Shown here piece after piece: positions 24,976 through 35,818 of a DNA stretch of 64,000 nucleotides. The DNA comes from Bifidobacterium apousia (GTDB taxonomy: Bacteria; Actinomycetota; Actinomycetes; Actinomycetales; Bifidobacteriaceae), in NCBI RefSeq assembly GCF_007559275.1, contig NZ_VMHK01000001.1:62001-126000 (forward strand), given 5' to 3'. Position numbers and translations under genes: made by a program. Numbering within the stretch: the first letter of the stretch is position 1; each line of letters starts with the position of its first letter. The notes under the pieces were generated by a model. That model had not been told where the DNA came from. It did not search any database and saw nothing but the letters and a program-made list of their open reading frames with translations.

Positions 24976-26040
24976 ATGACTTTAGCGACTCCTGAACGGT
25001 ATGCGGCAATGCTCGATGCGGCCAGACGGGGGTCCTATGCCTATCCCGCGATCAACGTGACCAGCACGCAGACCCTGAACGCGGCCCTGCAAGGGCTGGA
25101 CGAAGCACAGTCTGACGGGATCATCCAGGTCTCCGTCGGAGGTGCTGCCTACCTGTCCGGACAGCGCCTGGCTGACCGGGTGGCTGGTTCCATTGCCTTT
25201 GCCAAGTTCGCCCACGAAGTGATTTCCCGTTACCCAAGCATCACCGTGGCTCTGCATACGGACCACTGTGCCCCGCAATACCTGGACCAATGGGTTCGGC
25301 CCCTGCTGGCCTATGAGAAGGACCAAGTGGCCCACGGTCAGGATCCACTCTTCCAGTCGCATATGTGGGACGGTTCCGGTCTGCCCCTGCGGGAGAATCT
25401 GGCTACGGCGGCGGAGCTGCTGGAGTTGTCCCGGGCCGCCCGCACCATCTTGGAGATTGAAGTGGGCACTGTCGGCGGCGAGGAGGACGGTCACTCGGCT
25501 GCTATCGACCAGCGGCTCTATTCCTCGCCCGAGGATGGTCCCAAGGTGGTTGATGCCCTGGGTCTGGGCGAGCGCGGTCGCTACATGGTGGCCTTCACCT
25601 TTGGCAACGTGCACGGGTCCTATAAGCCTGGTGTGGTCAAGCTGCGGCCCGATCTGCTGGGGCAGATCCAGGCCAGGACTGCCAAGGCCATATCTGATGG
25701 GAAGGTTGACGGCATCCCCGCCCCAGGCGCCCCTGCCGACAAGCCCTTCCTTCTGGTCTTCCATGGGGGCTCCGGCTCGCAGCCGGAGGAGATCGCCTCG
25801 GCCGTCGCTCACGGGGTGGTCAAGATGAATGTGGATACCGACACCCAGTACGCCTTCACCAGGGCCGTGGCCGGGCACATGTTCGCCAATTACGACAAGG
25901 TCCTCAAGGTGGACGGGGAGGTCGGCGACAAGAGTGAGTACGACCCCCGTTCCTGGGGGCGCCAGGCCGAGGATGGGATGGCGGCTCGTGTAGTCGAAGC
26001 CTGTCAGCAGCTGGGCAGTGCAGGGCGGGCCATGAGATGA
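24976..26040 (+). CDS. fba: Class II fructose-bisphosphate aldolase
   Basis: 354 residues. It cleaves fructose 1,6-bisphosphate to glyceraldehyde 3-phosphate and dihydroxyacetone phosphate, or works in reverse. Class II hallmarks are the catalytic/zinc-binding HTDHC (H94, D96, H97), IEVGTVGGEEDG and the phosphate-binding HGGSGS. The ATG at 24976 was chosen because GAGGG precedes it and homologues start at MTLATPERY; an in-frame ATG at 24850 would add an unrelated 42 residues. In bifidobacteria hexose flows mainly through fructose-6-phosphate phosphoketolase, so this aldolase probably serves gluconeogenic or pentose steps (known physiology). It overlaps the next gene by four bases. Confidence 0.95.
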   Translation: MTLATPERYAAMLDAARRGSYAYPAINVTSTQTLNAALQGLDEAQSDGIIQVSVGGAAYLSGQRLADRVAGSIAFAKFAHEVISRYPSITVALHTDHCAPQYLDQWVRPLLAYEKDQVAHGQDPLFQSHMWDGSGLPLRENLATAAELLELSRAARTILEIEVGTVGGEEDGHSAAIDQRLYSSPEDGPKVVDALGLGERGRYMVAFTFGNVHGSYKPGVVKLRPDLLGQIQARTAKAISDGKVDGIPAPGAPADKPFLLVFHGGSGSQPEEIASAVAHGVVKMNVDTDTQYAFTRAVAGHMFANYDKVLKVDGEVGDKSEYDPRSWGRQAEDGMAARVVEACQQLGSAGRAMR

Positions 26041-26891
26041 AACGGCATACGCAATCCAATTCACGCCCACCCAGGCAGGGAATACACAAGACTGCTGCTT
26101 GGGGATTGCTCGGGTTCGGCGTATTGCTGATGCTTGATTCCTCAACGACCCCGATGACCGGCCGTCCCTTATGGGCCCAATGGCTGGTGCTGTTGGTCGC
26201 TATCCTCCTCGTGGGCTTCGGCATCTGGTTCTATGCCAAAGTTGTGATGGTGAGGTGGGCCGGACGTCAGCCTACCGAGTTGACGGCCCATGGTTTCCTC
26301 GTCTCCTTGTTGGGCGGACTGGGCATCGGCTTCGGATTGTTGGCCCTTTCGGCTTTCATCCTCATAATCCTTGGGTTTTACAGGGTGGATGGTTTCCGCC
26401 CATTCGGTGTCTCCCAGATCCTGACCTTAGGAGTTCTGGCTTGCGCGTCGGTTTTTGAAGAACTCATAATGCGGGGTGTAGCTCTCCACGCCCTGGATCG
26501 CTGGCTGGGATGGGTGCCTGCCCTGACTTTGACTTCGCTTCTTTTCGGGTTCATGCATGCGCTCAACCCTGGGGCTACCCTCTTCTCCTGTCTGGCCATA
26601 GCCATCGAAGCCGGTCTTATGTTGGGCTCCATCATGGTATCCAGGCATAATCTCTGGATCTGCATAGGCTTTCATATAGGGTGGAACCTCACTGAGGCCC
26701 TGTTGGGAATTCCGGTCTCCGGCCAGGATATACGCGGCTTCATGGTCATGAAGGTTCAGGGGCCGACCCTGCTGACCGGTGGATCATTCGGCATCGAAGC
26801 ATCCCTGATTCCGGTCATCCTAGGGTTGCTCGTCAGTGCGATCTTCCTGCTCTGTCGGGGCCGGGATACCATGATCGGTTCCAGGACCTGA
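26037..26891 (+). CDS. CPBP-family intramembrane metalloprotease (Abi)
   Basis: 284 residues with about seven or eight membrane helices. The CPBP motifs are EELIMRG (E141, E142, R146), FGFMH (H174) and FHIGWNL, matching the catalytic set of Rce1-like intramembrane proteases. Family members process prenylated or membrane proteins, or give immunity to bacteriocins; no substrate can be inferred. The start overlaps the fba stop (ATGA), so it is co-translated with the aldolase, although a functional link is not obvious. Confidence 0.88.
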   Translation: MKRHTQSNSRPPRQGIHKTAAWGLLGFGVLLMLDSSTTPMTGRPLWAQWLVLLVAILLVGFGIWFYAKVVMVRWAGRQPTELTAHGFLVSLLGGLGIGFGLLALSAFILIILGFYRVDGFRPFGVSQILTLGVLACASVFEELIMRGVALHALDRWLGWVPALTLTSLLFGFMHALNPGATLFSCLAIAIEAGLMLGSIMVSRHNLWICIGFHIGWNLTEALLGIPVSGQDIRGFMVMKVQGPTLLTGGSFGIEASLIPVILGLLVSAIFLLCRGRDTMIGSRT

Positions 26892-27033
26892 CCAGACTTT
26901 TCCAATTTCGGATCTACCCATGCTGATGCGAAAGGTCTGGAAGACCTCCAGCTCCATACGTGGGGTTAGGCTCGTCTATGGATGGTCTGCCTTTGTTTTC
27001 CTTGGATGGCGGCCAGCGGATAAGGAGCATCGT

Positions 27034-28335
27034 ATGCCTGGAATCGTGATCGTCGGGGCCCAGTGGGGCGACGAGGGCAAGGGCAAGGCAACGGATCTGA
27101 TCGGCGAGCACATGGACTACGTCGCCAGGTTCAACGGGGGCAACAATGCCGGCCATACCGTGGTTGTGGGCGACCAGGAGTACGCCCTCCACCTTCTGCC
27201 CTCGGGGATCATTCATCCGGCCATCACCCCGGTCATCGGCAACGGCGTCGTGGTCGACCCGGCTGCCCTCTTCGAGGAGATCGATGGGCTCCAGTCCCGC
27301 GGCGTGGATTGCAGCCGGTTGAGGATCAGCGAGTCCGCGCACATCATCGCCCCCTACCATCGGACGCTGGACAAGGTGACCGAGCGTTTCCTGGGCAAGC
27401 ATAAGATCGGCACGACAGGCCGCGGGATCGGTCCGGCCTATGCCGACAAGATCAACCGCGTAGGCATTCGCGTGCATGACCTGTTCAATGTCGACCACCT
27501 GCGCGACAAGGTGGAGGCCAGCCTGCACCAGAAGAACCAGATGCTGGTCAAGCTCTACAACCGCCGGGCCATTGAGGTGGAGGCCACCGTTGAAGAGCTG
27601 GCGGGATACGCCGAGCGGCTCAAGCCCTACGTGGCCAATACCTCGCTGATGCTCAACCAGGCCCTGGAGCAGGGCAAGAACGTGCTTTTCGAGGGGGGAC
27701 AGGCCACCATGCTGGATGTGGACCATGGCACCTATCCCTTCGTCACCTCATCCAACTGCACGGCCGGGGGCGCCTGCACCGGCACTGGCGTGGGCCCGAC
27801 CAAGATCGACCGGGTGGTCGGCGTGGCCAAGGCCTATGTGACCCGCGTTGGCGAGGGGCCCTTCCCCACGGAGCTGGACAACGAGCAGGGCGAATGGCTG
27901 CGTCGTCAGGGCCACGAGTACGGGGTGACCACCGGCCGCTCCCGCCGCTGCGGCTGGTTCGACGCGCTGGTCAGCCGCTATGCAGTGCAGATCAACGGCC
28001 TGACCGACATCGTGCTGACCAAGCTGGATGTCCTCTCCGGCCTGGAGACCATCCCGGTCTGCGTGGGCTACGACATCACCCGGTCCGACGGCTCCCGGGC
28101 CAGGGTGGACCAGATGCCCGTGGACCAGGCCGAGTTCCAATCCGCCCAGCCGGTATACGAGGAGCTGCCGGGCTGGCGCGAGGATATCTCCGGCGCCAAG
28201 AGCTTCGAAGAGTTCCCGACCAAGGCCAAGGACTACATCCACCGTCTGGAGGATCTGTCCGGCTGTCGCATCTCGGCCGTGGGTTCGGGTCCGGGCCGCG
28301 ATCAAATCGTGCAGATCCACTCGCTGATCGACTAA
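27034..28335 (+). CDS. purA: Adenylosuccinate synthetase
   Basis: 433 residues. It condenses IMP with aspartate, using GTP, in the first step from IMP to AMP. Motifs: [11 protein letters not shown] at residues 8-18 (GTP loop with catalytic Asp), [21 protein letters not shown] and SRRCGWFDA. Usual length. ATG at 27034 follows TAAGGAG at a good distance; an in-frame ATG at 26920 would add an unrelated 38 residues. apbE follows after 9 bases. Cytoplasmic. Confidence 0.97.
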   Translation: MPGIVIVGAQWGDEGKGKATDLIGEHMDYVARFNGGNNAGHTVVVGDQEYALHLLPSGIIHPAITPVIGNGVVVDPAALFEEIDGLQSRGVDCSRLRISESAHIIAPYHRTLDKVTERFLGKHKIGTTGRGIGPAYADKINRVGIRVHDLFNVDHLRDKVEASLHQKNQMLVKLYNRRAIEVEATVEELAGYAERLKPYVANTSLMLNQALEQGKNVLFEGGQATMLDVDHGTYPFVTSSNCTAGGACTGTGVGPTKIDRVVGVAKAYVTRVGEGPFPTELDNEQGEWLRRQGHEYGVTTGRSRRCGWFDALVSRYAVQINGLTDIVLTKLDVLSGLETIPVCVGYDITRSDGSRARVDQMPVDQAEFQSAQPVYEELPGWREDISGAKSFEEFPTKAKDYIHRLEDLSGCRISAVGSGPGRDQIVQIHSLID

Positions 28336-28344
28336 GGAAGATCC

Positions 28345-29313
28345 ATGGCTCTGCCCTGCCTGACCGCCTTCCCTGGGGCGGTCGGTACGGGAATCATCAT
28401 CTCCACGGACAGGCCTCTGGGAGAACGGCTGCACGGTGCCATCGTTGATCTGATTGAGGGTTACGAGCGTGCCCTGTCACGGTTCAGGCAGGATGCCATA
28501 CCTGCGCAAATGGCCCAGGCTGCTCATGGGGGCAGGTTTGTCTTTCCTGACTACTGCCAGGGGCTCTTTGACCTATATGACAGGCTGTATTCCGCCACCG
28601 ACGGGGCCTTGGACCCCATGGTGGGCGAGGACTTGACCCGTCTGGGCTACGGCAGGCAGCCCACCTTCCGGCTGCAGGCCGATGCCGCTGGTCATCTGGG
28701 GCGGATCCACGGGCGACCGACCTGGGGCGATGACCTCAGGCGTCAGGGTGCTGTCCTTGTGACTACCGGTCCGGTCAGCCTTGATTTCGGCGCAGTTGGC
28801 AAGGGCTATCTGGTAGACCTCATTGCCGATCTGCTCGAGCCCCGGGTCGAAGAGTATCTGATCGATGCTGGCGGCGACATGCGTATGCGGACCTCTCACC
28901 CGGTCTCTATAGCCATGGAGGATCCCAGCGATCTGTCGGCAGGCGTGGGCCGGATCGAGCTGTCCCATGGATCCTTGTGCGCCTCGGCCCCCAGCCGTCG
29001 CCATTGGACCGACCGGTCCGAGGATGCCGCAGCGGCCGGACTGACAGCCCTTCACCACATCTTGGATGCCATCGACGGCCGTCCGGTCGACCGCGTGCTG
29101 GCATCCTGGGTAGTGACTGACGAGAAGAACAACGAACACCCCACGGGCCTGGCCGACGGTTTGGCTACAGCCCTTTTCCTGGTGCCGCCGGATGCGCTGG
29201 CCACCGGATTTTCCTTCTCCTGCGCGCTGATGCGTGCCGACCGTCAGGCTCTGATCTCCGACGAATTTCCGGGCCGGTTCTTCACTGACTCCAATGACCA
29301 TCCGTCCACATAG
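28345..29313 (+). CDS. apbE: FAD:protein FMN transferase (ApbE family)
   Basis: 322 residues. ApbE transfers FMN from FAD to a Thr or Ser of target flavoproteins. Motifs are ERALSRFR near residue 35, DGALDPMVGEDLTRLGYG, LDFGAVGKGYLVD and LIDAGGDMRM (Mg/FAD site). No lipobox or signal peptide is seen, so it appears cytoplasmic, unlike many lipoprotein ApbEs. It lies 9 bases after purA and is probably co-transcribed. No target flavoprotein (NqrC, RnfG or FMN-binding domain) is present in this window. Confidence 0.9.
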   Translation: MALPCLTAFPGAVGTGIIISTDRPLGERLHGAIVDLIEGYERALSRFRQDAIPAQMAQAAHGGRFVFPDYCQGLFDLYDRLYSATDGALDPMVGEDLTRLGYGRQPTFRLQADAAGHLGRIHGRPTWGDDLRRQGAVLVTTGPVSLDFGAVGKGYLVDLIADLLEPRVEEYLIDAGGDMRMRTSHPVSIAMEDPSDLSAGVGRIELSHGSLCASAPSRRHWTDRSEDAAAAGLTALHHILDAIDGRPVDRVLASWVVTDEKNNEHPTGLADGLATALFLVPPDALATGFSFSCALMRADRQALISDEFPGRFFTDSNDHPST

Positions 29314-29497
29314 TGGACCTGTCTCGTTGAACAAGCCGGTGCCAGGCCTATGGTCGGCACCAATGCGGATGCGCAGAGAACGCATTCGGTTTGCGAATGA
29401 TGAAGGGAGGTTCGCCGTGATGACCAGCTTGACAGACACCCGCCGATTCGGCACCGTGTCCGCACGAATTATTAGCCCGTCCTCACCGGCGGACTGA

Positions 29498-29590
29498 CTC
29501 GACAATCTTCATTGTTCGACCCCGTCGGAAGGCGGGGCTGGACGCATAGGCTTCATCGCATCAGACCCTGCCAACAGCGGGGTTTTTCTA
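29498..29590 (+). promoter_or_regulatory. Leader with two hairpins and a terminator directly before the MHS gene
   Basis: A near-perfect TCGACAAT/ATTGTTCGA hairpin (29498-29518) is followed by CCCCG/CGGGG (29520-29524 and 29533-29537). A GC hairpin CCCTGC/GCGGGG (29566-29571 and 29577-29582) with TTTTTCTAT follows. The terminator ends only two bases before the Shine-Dalgarno TAAGGAG. That arrangement suggests transcription attenuation or a riboswitch-like leader, but no known class was recognised. Confidence 0.5.
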
Positions 29591-29607
29591 TAAGGAGATG
29601 AGATGAA

Positions 29608-30969
29608 GTGACGGCAAACGACGTCAGTGTTGCTTCCCCGGCCCCGGCAGCGTCCGTGTCCGGCAGCACCCGTGTGACCCGCAGCTCGGTTCGCACAGTC
29701 ATCGGGGCCTCCATGGTCGGCACGGCCATCGAGTTCTACGATTTCTATGCTTATGGGACGGCTTCGGCCAACTATTTCCCCAAGCTTTTCTTCCCTAAGA
29801 CCGATCCGACCGTGGCCCTGCTGGCATCCCTGCTGACCTTTGCCATAGCCTTCATCGCGCGGCCCTTGGGATCCTTGATCTTCGGACACTTCGGGGACCG
29901 CCAGGGGCGCAAGACTACCCTGGTGGTCTCCCTGCTGACCATGGGCTGCTCCACGGTCCTGATCGGCGTCCTGCCCACCTATGCCACCTGGGGACTCTGG
30001 GCCGTGGCGGTCCTCTGCCTGTGCCGGTTCGTGCAAGGTATCGGCCTGGGCGGCGAGTGGTCAGGCGCGGCTCTGGTGGCCACCGAGAACGCCCCGGAAG
30101 GCAAGAGGGCGCTCTACGGCTCCTTCCCTGAGCTGGGCGCCCCCATCGGCTTCTTCCTGGCCAACGGAACCTACTTCCTGCTGGAGATGTTCTGCACCCC
30201 CGAGCAGATGCTGAGCTGGGGCTGGCGCGTGCCCTTCCTGCTCTCCGCCATCCTGGTGGTCGTGGGTCTGGCTGTGCGCGTCTCCATGCAGGAGACCCCT
30301 ATCTTCCAGATGGCCCTGGATCAGCAGAAGGTCGTCAAGACCCCGCTGCTGGAGGTCTTCCGCAAGAGCTGGCGCCAGGTGCTCCAGGCCACCTTCCTGG
30401 TCGCAGTCACCTACACCCTCTTCTACACCCTGGCTACCTGGTCCCTGGCCTACGGCACCAAGCCCAAGTCCCAGGGCGGCGGCGGACTGGGCTTCACCAA
30501 CCAGGAGTACCTGCTCATGCTCATGGTCTCCATCCTGGTCTTCGCCCTCTTCATCGTGTTGGCCTGCGTCTATGCGGACCGCATCGGCCGTCGCCGGGTG
30601 CTGATCGGCAGCTCCGTCATGCTGGTGGTCTTCAGCCTGGTCTTCCCCTACCTGCTCATGGCCCATCACAACACCTTCCAGGTCATGGTCTTCCTCTGCG
30701 TCGGGTTCGCCCTGATGGGCATCGCCTTCGGGCCTATCGGCGCCTTCCTGCCGGAGCTCTTCGACGCCAACGTGCGCTACTCGGGTTCCGGCATCGGCTA
30801 CAACTTGGCGGCCATCGTGGGCGCGGCCTTCGTGCCTACCATCGCCACCTGGCTCTCCTCCCACTGGGGAGTGCGCTCGGTCGGGCTCTACCTGGCCGTT
30901 ATGGCGGTCTGCTGCCTGGTGGCAGTGCTGACCTGCCACGAAACCAAGGATGTGGACTTCACCAAGTAA
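29608..30969 (+). CDS. MFS transporter of the metabolite:H+ symporter (MHS) family
   Basis: 453 residues with 12 membrane helices. MHS hallmarks include IEFYDFYAYGTASA in helix 1, GHFGDRQGRKTTLVVSLL (loop 2-3), the RFVQGIGLGGEWSGAAL motif and a long central cytoplasmic loop. The family imports organic acids, betaines or aromatic compounds with protons, as do ProP, KgtP and ShiA; the substrate cannot be told here. The GTG start at 29608 lies 10 bases after AAGGAG; the ATG triplets at 29599 and 29603 run into stops. A terminator hairpin immediately upstream suggests attenuation control. Confidence 0.87.
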   Translation: MTANDVSVASPAPAASVSGSTRVTRSSVRTVIGASMVGTAIEFYDFYAYGTASANYFPKLFFPKTDPTVALLASLLTFAIAFIARPLGSLIFGHFGDRQGRKTTLVVSLLTMGCSTVLIGVLPTYATWGLWAVAVLCLCRFVQGIGLGGEWSGAALVATENAPEGKRALYGSFPELGAPIGFFLANGTYFLLEMFCTPEQMLSWGWRVPFLLSAILVVVGLAVRVSMQETPIFQMALDQQKVVKTPLLEVFRKSWRQVLQATFLVAVTYTLFYTLATWSLAYGTKPKSQGGGGLGFTNQEYLLMLMVSILVFALFIVLACVYADRIGRRRVLIGSSVMLVVFSLVFPYLLMAHHNTFQVMVFLCVGFALMGIAFGPIGAFLPELFDANVRYSGSGIGYNLAAIVGAAFVPTIATWLSSHWGVRSVGLYLAVMAVCCLVAVLTCHETKDVDFTK

Positions 30970-31233
30970 GCCCTGGAGGCATCCCGCCGGCCGGTTCCTC
31001 GAATCGTGCCGGTGTCCGAACAACGAATTGCGGACAGTCCATCTGGCTATATCACGAGTATGGTTGGAGGCATACCGTATCCAAAGGGTACGGATCGGGG
31101 TCAAGGACAAAATCCGTCGCCCCGGTCGAAAGAGCATCGTCCGCCTGGAACAACGACAGGAATTCACAGTATTTTGCGTTCCCCGGCCTGGAAGAGCCGG
31201 TCCGGTTGGACCGCACATAAAGGAGTGTAGATA

Positions 31234-32283
<1,050 letters not shown>

Positions 32284-32693
32284 CCTCTAGGTTCTGAGTA
32301 TCAGCTGCCATTTCCCTGGCATCGCCGCAGACCAGTATTCGATGTGAATCTGGTCTGCGGCTTTTTTTTATTTGAGGCATCGGGGTTCAGTGTCGAGCCC
32401 CAGTTGCATGGTTCCTCGTTCCATACGGTAGGGGGAATGCCTGCCGTTCGTACTTGCTCATACTGAGAATCTATTGTTATTGAATCGTTATTCTTTTCAG
32501 GGACAGCGGCTAATCGCGGATGTCAGAATGGATTTTGGCATAGGTGCTGATGTGATGATCAATCCTGAGTCATGACCCATCTATGAATACTTGTCGTGTG
32601 GACTCAAGGGCAGTCATCGAAGCCAAGCCAGCAGTCGACATGACACTGCAGGCGGGATTGCGATATCCCGATGAGCCAAAGGTGGTGGAGCGC
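32284..32693 (+). other. 410-bp gap between ilvC and the first GH43 gene
   Basis: It holds the ilvC terminator near its start and an AT-rich stretch around 32470-32500 with a doubled GTTATT (GTTATTGAATCGTTATT). No promoter or operator could be assigned confidently. No gene was seen. Confidence 0.5.
32324..32372 (+). terminator. Rho-independent terminator of ilvC
   Basis: GCCGCAGACCAG (32324-32335) pairs perfectly with CTGGTCTGCGGC (32350-32361), followed by eight Ts. A textbook terminator 40 bp after the ilvC stop. Confidence 0.95.
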
Positions 32694-35672
32694 ATGAAAA
32701 CAATGAAAACATTGGTGTCGGTCATGGTGACCCTGCCGATGTTGCTGTCCTTCGCAGGAGGTACGGCATACGCACTTGAGCGACCCGACGTAAAAGGGCA
32801 GGAAGCCGGATCACTGACCCCGGTTGCCTCCTATGACTTCAGCCAGGGAAACTTGTCGGATTCGGTCAATGGCTATGCCATGACCCTTCACGGCGGGGCA
32901 TCCATCGGGGCCTTCGGAGACCGAAACGGGAACGAGGCGCTGAATCTGCAGAACGGTCAGTCGGATGCTGCAAAAAACGTTCAATATGCTCAGCTGCCTT
33001 CGGAGATCTTCGGGTCAATAGGCAACGAGGCGACCATCGACTTCGCTGCCAAGTCGAGGCATGCCGACGATGGCAATTACTTCTCACTGGCTATCGGCAA
33101 GGATGCTTCGCATTACCTTTTCTTCTATCTGAGCAAGACCAGCGCCAAATTGGCCGTTGCGGACAACGGCTGGCACAATGAGCCCTCCTTCAAGGAGCAG
33201 CTGGACAACAATGACGGAATATGGCATGACTTCCGAATCATCATCAAGGATGATTCCATGGCCCTGCTCAGGGACAATAAGTTGGTGGGAATCAAGACCA
33301 AGACCGGCATCAAGCTCTCCGATCTGGGGGGCTCCACCACCTACATCGGCAGATCCTTCTATCAGGGCGATGCCTATTGGAATGGCGCTATTGATGACCT
33401 GAAGATCTACAAGGGGGCCGATCTGGTCATGCCGACTGGGATAACCGTGACCGGAACCGGCCTGGTGAACGGATCCCTGGCCTTGACGGAGAACGATGAG
33501 CGGCAGCTGACCGCAACAATCACGCCTGAGAATGCCATCAGCCAGGAGGTGAGCTGGGCCTCGTCCAATCCCTCTGTAGCCACGGTCGATGCCAAGGGCA
33601 AGGTCAAGGCTGTGAAGGCTGGAACCAGCACCATTACCGCCACCAGCCGGGCTGGTGGACTGGTCAGTTCAGTCGACGTAACCGTCAAACCCTTGGATCC
33701 GGAAACGGCCGCCCAAGATGATGTGGATACGCTGATCGCCGGGGTTCCCTCTCAGGCGACAGGGAACCTGCCTTTGCTGGCCAAGGGACCCAGACATGAT
33801 GTTGATGTCACCTGGACCTCTTCCGATCCCGGTCGCATCAGTCCGACGGACAGCAATTACCAGGCACCGGCCAATGGTGCAGCCGACCCCTATCGGGGCG
33901 CCGGAATCGTCACCCGACCCTCTTATGGGCAGGGCGATGCCAAGAAGGTCAGTCTGACGGCCACCGCCAAGGCGGGCAATGGGCGCACCGTATCGCGCAG
34001 CGTTGATGTCGTGGTCAAGGAAAAGCCACGGTCTGCGCCGAATGTCGGGTATGCCTCGGTCACTTTTCTCTCTGACGCGAATACGACTGGCGGAAAGATC
34101 GGCGAGGCTCTGTATGAATCGGCGACCTCCACCGAGCGCAATGACTTCTTCTCCTTCAGCCCCATCAACAATGGCGACCCTGTCATCACTTCCAAGACGG
34201 ACACCACCGGTCTGCGCGACCCATACGTGCTGCGCTCGCATGATGGCGACGAATACTATATGATCGCCACCGATTTGAAGGTCTCACGCCAGGGCTGGGG
34301 CCAGAACCAGCAATATGGCTCGCTGAAGATCGAAGCCTGGAAATCCAAGGACATGGTCAATTGGACGCGGACCAACGCCGAGGACGGTTCGGATGCAGGC
34401 ATCGTCGTCAACTCCCCCAACCAGGGGATGACCTGGGCTCCTGAGGCATTCTGGGATGACGCGCTGAACGCCTATGTGGTCTTCTTCTCCTCAAGGGCCT
34501 ATACCGATGGCTCACGCTCGACGGCCGTCACCGGGAAGAAGGGTTCCCCGTACAACATCGTGCGCTATGCCATCACCAGGGACTTCAAAACCTTCACCCC
34601 CGCCAGGGACTGGCAGGATACCGGCTACTCGCGCATAGACTCCACGGTTTTCAAAATCGGCAGCTACTACTACCGAATGACCAAAAACGAGGAGAACGGT
34701 GCCGCAGGATCCTACATAGTGGATGGCAAGTCCACCTTCCTGGAACGCTCGAAGTGCCTGACCTGCACCACGTCCAGCTCGGATCCCGATGCTGATGAGA
34801 CCAGCACCTGGCGATTGCTCGACCAGCGGCTGCTTCCCTTTGAGGGGCCGGAATCCATAGCTCTGAACAAGGATGACGTCAACCAGAACGAAGCCGGTGA
34901 TGCCATGGTCATCATGGCTGATTCGGGGGGTTATCAACCCTTCATGACCAGCAAGACGGATCTGAGCAAAACAGACTGGTCCCACAGGCTTTCGCAGACG
35001 CCGGGATGGTTTACTCAGAAGAAGCCCGGCAAGGGCGTCACCGGGTATGTCACGGATGATGGCATGCCTACCCCGAAGAGGCATGGGGCCTTCGTCGCCG
35101 TGCCTCGGAACGTTCTGGAAGCCATGCATCGGTACACCACGGCCAACCCCTCACATCTGGAACCGGTCGCCTCCACAACCCAGGCTGAGTATGCCTCGGA
35201 CAGCCGCAAACTGACCGTGACCGTCAAGGCTGAAGACCAAGGCGATGTGGCTGGCACCGTGAGCATCACGCAAAGCCCGGCATCGCGGCTGAGTCAGTCT
35301 TGGACGACCGATGTGAAACTGGGGGCTGATGGAAAGGCGACGCTGACTGTGCCGGATGAGGTCTCCGGAGATATCAGAGTCGATTATCAGGGGTACACCG
35401 ACAAACTGGTCAAGCCATCCTCGACCAAGGTGACCGGGCTGGTCGCCAAGGCTGCAGACAGTGGCGGGCCTGGCCCATCCGACACCCACCTCTCCCAGAC
35501 ATCGCCCATTGAACAAGTCAAGGCAGGTGGTGCTGGGTCGGTTTCACCGGACCCGGGGCTTTCTCAAACAGGTGCATCTGTTGGCGTCATTGCCTTGGCT
35601 GCGCTCGCATGCGCAGTCCTGGCAATCTGCTGGTTGCGATCGGCCGGGTATAGGTCGGCATCCAGGCACTGA
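32694..35672 (+). CDS. Extracellular GH43 glycosidase with LamG, Big2 and LSxTG anchor
   Basis: 992 residues: signal peptide (1-27, ending GGTAYA), LamG/concanavalin-like domain (about 50-240), Big2 immunoglobulin-like domain (about 245-335), an atrophied Ig-like module (about 340-445) and a GH43 five-bladed propeller (about 455-840). Likely catalytic residues are D509 (LRDPYV, general base) and E717 (FEGPES, general acid). It ends with LSQTG (956-960), a hydrophobic helix and a short basic tail. GH43 enzymes of bifidobacteria are mostly alpha-L-arabinofuranosidases or beta-xylosidases acting on plant arabinan, arabinoxylan or arabinogalactan; the subfamily cannot be fixed here. ATG at 32694 chosen because GGTGGAG precedes it and it leads into the signal peptide. 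First of three related genes. Confidence 0.88.
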   Translation: MKTMKTLVSVMVTLPMLLSFAGGTAYALERPDVKGQEAGSLTPVASYDFSQGNLSDSVNGYAMTLHGGASIGAFGDRNGNEALNLQNGQSDAAKNVQYAQLPSEIFGSIGNEATIDFAAKSRHADDGNYFSLAIGKDASHYLFFYLSKTSAKLAVADNGWHNEPSFKEQLDNNDGIWHDFRIIIKDDSMALLRDNKLVGIKTKTGIKLSDLGGSTTYIGRSFYQGDAYWNGAIDDLKIYKGADLVMPTGITVTGTGLVNGSLALTENDERQLTATITPENAISQEVSWASSNPSVATVDAKGKVKAVKAGTSTITATSRAGGLVSSVDVTVKPLDPETAAQDDVDTLIAGVPSQATGNLPLLAKGPRHDVDVTWTSSDPGRISPTDSNYQAPANGAADPYRGAGIVTRPSYGQGDAKKVSLTATAKAGNGRTVSRSVDVVVKEKPRSAPNVGYASVTFLSDANTTGGKIGEALYESATSTERNDFFSFSPINNGDPVITSKTDTTGLRDPYVLRSHDGDEYYMIATDLKVSRQGWGQNQQYGSLKIEAWKSKDMVNWTRTNAEDGSDAGIVVNSPNQGMTWAPEAFWDDALNAYVVFFSSRAYTDGSRSTAVTGKKGSPYNIVRYAITRDFKTFTPARDWQDTGYSRIDSTVFKIGSYYYRMTKNEENGAAGSYIVDGKSTFLERSKCLTCTTSSSDPDADETSTWRLLDQRLLPFEGPESIALNKDDVNQNEAGDAMVIMADSGGYQPFMTSKTDLSKTDWSHRLSQTPGWFTQKKPGKGVTGYVTDDGMPTPKRHGAFVAVPRNVLEAMHRYTTANPSHLEPVASTTQAEYASDSRKLTVTVKAEDQGDVAGTVSITQSPASRLSQSWTTDVKLGADGKATLTVPDEVSGDIRVDYQGYTDKLVKPSSTKVTGLVAKAADSGGPGPSDTHLSQTSPIEQVKAGGAGSVSPDPGLSQTGASVGVIALAALACAVLAICWLRSAGYRSASRH

Positions 35673-35818
35673 CTGCTATGACCGGCTGTCCCTATGGGTT
35701 TTCGAGGGACGGCCGGCATCGGCAGTCCAAGACAAGAGGCTCCTGGAGCCAGCTGTTCCGGGAGCATGCAAGAGCCACCGCAATGATGTGGTGGCATTAC
35801 ACAGGAAGAGGCCCGTTA

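Noticed and set aside
31150-31233. T-box-like GGTTGGACCGC just before ilvC
   Set aside because: The core lacks the N of the invariant TGGNACC, no specifier stem or terminator was found, and the spacing to the start is not T-box-like.
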